Origin: Manis javanica
Lineage: Eukaryota > Chordata > Mammalia > Pholidota > Manidae
Direction: 5' to 3'
DNA: 64,000 bases
Assembly: GCF_040802235.1 (NCBI RefSeq)
Contig: NC_133170.1
Coordinates: forward strand, 8,509,001 to 8,573,000
The translations under genes and the position numbers were made by a program. Numbering within the stretch: the first letter of the stretch is position 1; every line of letters starts with the position of its first letter. Under the pieces are notes generated by a model. The model was not told the DNA's origin and ran no database searches. It saw only the letters and a list, made by a program, of their open reading frames with translations. Of this stretch, positions 59,855 through 64,000 are shown piece by piece.

Positions 59855-62800
59855 TGTCCTTCTTAAAAGGTTAAGATAATGTGGTAAGACTACAAGATAG
59901 GAACTTCCGGAAGGTTTCTCATGGACAGAATATTAGATAAATCCAGGGCACCAGAAAGAGCAAAAACTATGTGCTGAAAGCTCTGGAATCCCAACTGTAC
60001 CTGGTCCCCAGGGGCAAATAAACACTTAACCCTCTCCACTAATAAATGTGGTGTGTCCTCCCCTTCACAGGGTTATTGAGATAACAGGTGAAAAGAGCTG
60101 GCATAAAGAAGTCATTTTTGGGGGAAGGAACTTTTCTATCAAGCATACTACTAAGAATGCACTGTCTGATCGTGGCTTTATCATTCAAAACATCTAACGG
60201 TTCCCTTACTTTCCGCTTTTCAAATGGTGCCTTATTCAACATAAAGATCGGAAATGCTCTGTAAGAAGAGTTAAGGAAACCATATAATGGACAAAGAAAA
60301 TCTTAAATATAAAACATTTGACTACTCTTTGAGACTTTGGGCTCATGTTTTTCAGGGAAAAACTCTTACCTTTGGTCAGAGCACAGCACTTAATCATCGA
60401 ATTCTCTCAGTGACTACTACCTGAGATGGCCTATGTACTTCCGGTAAGCAGAGCAAAATCCGAATACTATTCTCCATGTGGAAATCTCTAACCTGAACAC
60501 CACTGAAAAGATTATTAGCTTATTCAGTTTGGAAGGATTAATGTATTCAATTCTATGCCCAGATGATTATTCTGAGTTATCTTTAAGGTCAGCTCTGTGG
60601 AAAAAAAGCAATCCAAGAGTTTATTATTGGGCATGCTGGGTGTTGTGCAAATAGTCATGGACTGATAGGTATCAATTTGTTCCAAGTTACTTTGGGCAAC
60701 AATTAGTCTATATCAACAGCAAAGGTGTGACCCCAAATGGAAGAAGAAAAAATCATTCTGTGGTGGTAAGGGGTGAAAGAGCAGTGCAGACTATTATATT
60801 CTCTTGACATTTCTACTATCTCTGCATCTAAGTCTTTCTGAATCAGTTTCAGTGACCTCTGTGCTCCATTTTCATCTAAAATGAAGTAACTTGTAAAATG
60901 CCCTATCATTTTAAATTTGATGACAGTCAAGTGATTTTAATATGACCAAAACATTGTGTTACTGGCTCGCTCCTGAATTAAAAGCCAGGACCTCCCCTTT
61001 TTACTGTGCTGCACTTAAGTCAGTGGCCTACTTGCCTTATTTCTTATTTAATTTGTAAGAGAAAACTAAGCAGTCATTAACATTTAAAGAATCTTGGTAA
61101 ATACTATTGTAAATATTTTGGGGGATCCATGGATATAGAAGTTTAAGTAAGAAAAAATTTTAAAGAAGAAAACCACTTAATTTTTTTAAAAGGATTAAAG
61201 AAGAGAAGTAATAACCAAATACAATTTTGCAGCTCGTTTTATTACACCGAGAAATCCCAGCAAAGTACAAAGCCCATGAAAGTAGAAGCATTTCAGAAAA
61301 CAAGACAAATTCTTTGCATACCTGTTAATGACATTTGAGTTTTGACATTAAAAAAACTCATGATTTTGCATTGAAGTATTACTGCTTCGAATTAAGTACA
61401 TATTTTTAGTTACATTCTCTTTCTAGACAGTGAGTTCACCGTAAGAAAAATGACTTTATTGATTTATACTGACTTTGAAGAACAAAAATAGGAAATAAGC
61501 ATATATTACAAACATACTCCTTTAAGTGGTATGTCAGATTAAAGTTGAACTAACGTTCAGTGTTTGTAATTGTTACCAGTGAAAATACATAGATTTCACT
61601 ACAGAAAAGAGGTCTGGTAATGTCAGAATGTTCTCCATCAGAGCGGTGCGCTCGTTCCAAGCCACACGGATAAAAAGGTGATGCTGAAGTCCATGCTGTT
61701 GCCATCCTCAAAATCCAACAAAGGATCACATTCGCAGCAATCTTACTAAGAGTCTGTGATATTATAAATAAGGATATTTACTCTCTTTGCCAATTACAGT
61801 ATTAACAGGCCACAAGGTGGTATAAAGTTTACTTAATTAACTCATGGCACTGTGGCAATTTTGAATGGTTTTTGGGTCTCATCATACTTTCTGTTGCTAT
61901 TACTACTAATAAAATGATAGTAAATGAAAAGGAGAAAACAAAGAAAATAACTTAGATCTCTTGATAGTTCTAAATGTTTTGTTTTGGTTTACTCTTAAAG
62001 TGGAAATCAAGATTTGGAAAGAAAACAGAAGCATCTTTATAATTCACAGCGTGTATTTCAGAGGCCTAATGATTCATCCATTGCCAGTGTGGGTTCACTT
62101 GTCATGTCCGCTTTATTCAATGTCAACTGGTTCCGTAGCTATTAAAGCACTTAACTGTTTCTGAGCACAGGAGAGGAACAGTTCCAGGCTGGACAGGCTT
62201 CTTTGGCGGATGACTTGATCAAGCTGTTTGTTTTGTTGTTGTTTTTTAGAGAGAGAGAGAAAGAGAAAGAGAAAATACACTTAGTTGAGGGATAAACAAT
62301 ATGATGTCACTGAAGCCTACTGGAGAAAAGAGAAATCTTCTCAGATAATGATTTAGAAAATCAAGTAAGTGCTTTTAACTCAGAGACAGTGCAGTCACTC
62401 ATTATCATATTTCTAGCTTATTATCCAAGGTGGGCTGATAATCATTGCAAGTTTATAATTGTGGTATATTTATGATTTTGGTATTCAGTTATTGGAGAAA
62501 TATCAGAAATTTGGTAAGAGTGATTTTAAAAAATATAAAATTGCACAAAAATGCCAGTTCTTAATGAAAATACAGACCACACATCACAAAGATCATGTAA
62601 ATATAACAGAGGCAAAAAACAAAAGAAAAACAGCATTATTACCTCATGCATAGGGTTGAAAAGCACAAAGGATAAGAAGGGGGATAAACAATTTCCCAAA
62701 GTTACAGAAAGTTCTTGGGCAAGGTGTACTTCAAGAAAAATCTGATACTGTTGAATCTTATCTGACGTGTTTTTCCAGCTGAGTTAGAGATTCCTTATTA

Positions 62801-62890
62801 GGATTGTAATATCAAAAACAAATTAATATAGTGAACAAACCAAGTAGTTATAAAAGTTGTATAATAAAGAACTTTCTGGATGGTAGGGAG
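59855..62890. other. Unique AT-rich DNA
   Basis: No gene. A GA-rich microsatellite lies at 62,248-62,275. 61.2-62.0 kb is repeat-free and could hold conserved non-coding sequence. Frames are all under 80 residues and featureless. Confidence 0.4.
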
Positions 62891-62897
62891 TGCTGAG

Positions 62898-63386
62898 TAC
62901 AGTAGTTTCCTCTTATCGGTGGTTTCGCTTTCTACAGTTCAGTTGCTCGAGGTCAACCGCAGCCCAGAAGCAGACGATCCTCCTCCCACCGTGTGGTCGG
63001 AAGGGCGGCAGCGGCCTGACGCTGCATCACAGTGGCTGTGCCATTCACCTCACTTCATTTAATCCCGTGGGCATTTTATCATCTCACGTCATCACAAGAA
63101 GAAGGTGAGTACAGTACAATAAGGTATTCAGAGAGAGACCACATTCATGTAACTTCTTTTACAGCATAGTTGTAATTGTTCTATTTTATTATTATTGCTG
63201 TCAATCTCTTACTGAGATGAAGCTTTATCATATCTTTATTATCTCTTACTGACAATTAAGCTGTATCATAGGTATGCATGTATAGAAAAAACATAGTATA
63301 TATAAGACTCAGTACTAATTTGTGGTTTCAGGCATCCATGGAGGGTCTAGGAAGGTATCCCCCGTAGATAAGGGGGCACTGCTGTA
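62898..63386 (+). mobile_element. Tigger-type (TcMar) miniature DNA transposon, 485 bp, complete ends
   Basis: A TA target duplication (62,898-62,899 and 63,385-63,386) flanks an element that starts 'cagtagtttcctcttatcgg' and ends '...gataagggggcactgctg'. Inside are the usual Tigger phrases: 'gctcgaggtcaaccgcagcc', 'gtacagtacaataaggtatt', 'gagagagaccacattcatgt', 'gtggtttcaggcatccatgg' and 'ggtatcccccgtagataagg'. There is no transposase, so it moved non-autonomously. The CpG-rich left part keeps several CpGs. Confidence 0.85.
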
Positions 63387-63389
63387 CTC

Positions 63390-64000
63390 AAGAAAAGTTT
63401 CTAACTTTTTGCTGCCATAAAAAATTTTCTCCTGGTGTAAAAATAACCAATGACAACACGTTGCCTACCGGTTACAGAGCAATGGAAGAATCCAAAAGAA
63501 AGCCAAATAAATTCCTTTTCACAATATTTACCTGTCATATTTATATAAAAGTTGACATATTCCTTCCCACAATCTCCCCCAACATAAAAGAAAAAAAAAA
63601 TGAATCTAAATAAGAATTCTCTGTTAAATTACATCTCTATGAGCCACTGATATTTAAAATGACTGAAAACTGGAAGATTAAGATTCTGAAGTATCCTAAG
63701 AATTAATCTGAAAAGAATACATTATAACTACTAAGAACTCCCTATCAACTGCTAGGACTCCCTTCAACCCTAACACTTCGGGAGTTTAATATACATGTAG
63801 GAATAGGACTTCTGCTTATCCCTTTTCCTCTCTTTTTTTCCCATTCTCTCTCAGGTGATATCTTTATGTGAATATTTACCTTCTGCTTACAAGACCCTGT
63901 GAAACAATACAGTTCATTACACTATAAACCCAATGAGCAGAAATCTTGCCTGTCTTGGGGACTATGTACCTTAGCATCTAGAAAAGGGTCTGGCATTTAG
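63390..64000. other. Unique AT-rich DNA to the window end
   Basis: No gene or repeat recognised. A C/T-rich run occurs at about 63,815-63,855. Confidence 0.4.

Overview
This is nuclear DNA of a placental mammal: a gene-poor, AT-rich stretch with no open reading frame that I recognise as an intact protein-coding gene. Mammal-wide ancient repeats are spread through it (MIR, L2-like, MER5A, MER20, Tigger and hAT miniature elements, and LINE-1 fragments of several ages). I see no Alu, no rodent B1/B2, no ruminant BovB, and no recognisable carnivore or horse tRNA-SINE. The youngest elements are L1s whose 3' ends read, on the antisense strand, as a T run followed by 'aaggtatcattgatatac'. That ending, together with the lack of any recent SINE, fits my memory of pangolin (Manis) genomes. 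It is a tentative assignment made from memory, not from a search.

Layout. 1-14.7 kb: mostly unique DNA with decayed L1 pieces (1.7-3.0 kb), a small CT-rich retroposon with target-site duplications (2.25-2.49 kb), an hAT miniature element split by an L1 piece (5.26-5.91 kb), a CpG-rich stretch (6.3-6.7 kb), MIRs, and an AT-rich possible enhancer (11.6-12.1 kb). 14.75-20.68 kb: a nearly full-length but dead L1 on the + strand, with 5' UTR, ORF1, ORF2 carrying a large internal deletion, and a poly-A tail. Its 3' end holds a segment that is repeated 550 bp downstream. 20.7-37.4 kb: unique sequence, a possible LTR-type element (22.3-22.9 kb), L2, MIR, MER5 and MER20 fragments.

37.4-42.9 kb is the most informative region. 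An old antisense L1 is interrupted by a 2.65-kb insertion flanked by a 16-bp target-site duplication with one mismatch. Read on the minus strand, the insertion is one chimeric retrocopy: about 840 nt of CpG-rich leader, then an intron-less PABIR2/FAM122B-like coding sequence (start lost, frameshifted, stopped), then, without a gap, the 3' kilobase of a different L1, then about 55 nt of non-L1 DNA ending in its own AATAAA and an A tail. It looks like a host mRNA joined to L1 RNA, either by template switching or as an mRNA with an L1-derived last exon, and inserted once by L1 machinery.

43.2-64 kb: two L1 3' ends in tandem (one with a self-complementary GT/AT/AC microsatellite), a younger L1 3' end with a 13-bp target duplication (44.6-45.4 kb), MER5A, a possible conserved regulatory element (about 47.0-47.4 kb), a long TG microsatellite, more MIRs and an hAT element, a 2.3-kb 5'-truncated young L1 (55.86-58.19 kb), and a complete 485-bp Tigger-type miniature element between TA duplications (62.90-63.38 kb).

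The genes do not act together in any pathway here. The window is best read as intergenic or deep intronic DNA shaped by L1 activity. Repeat family names come from recalled consensus patterns and are not database results.
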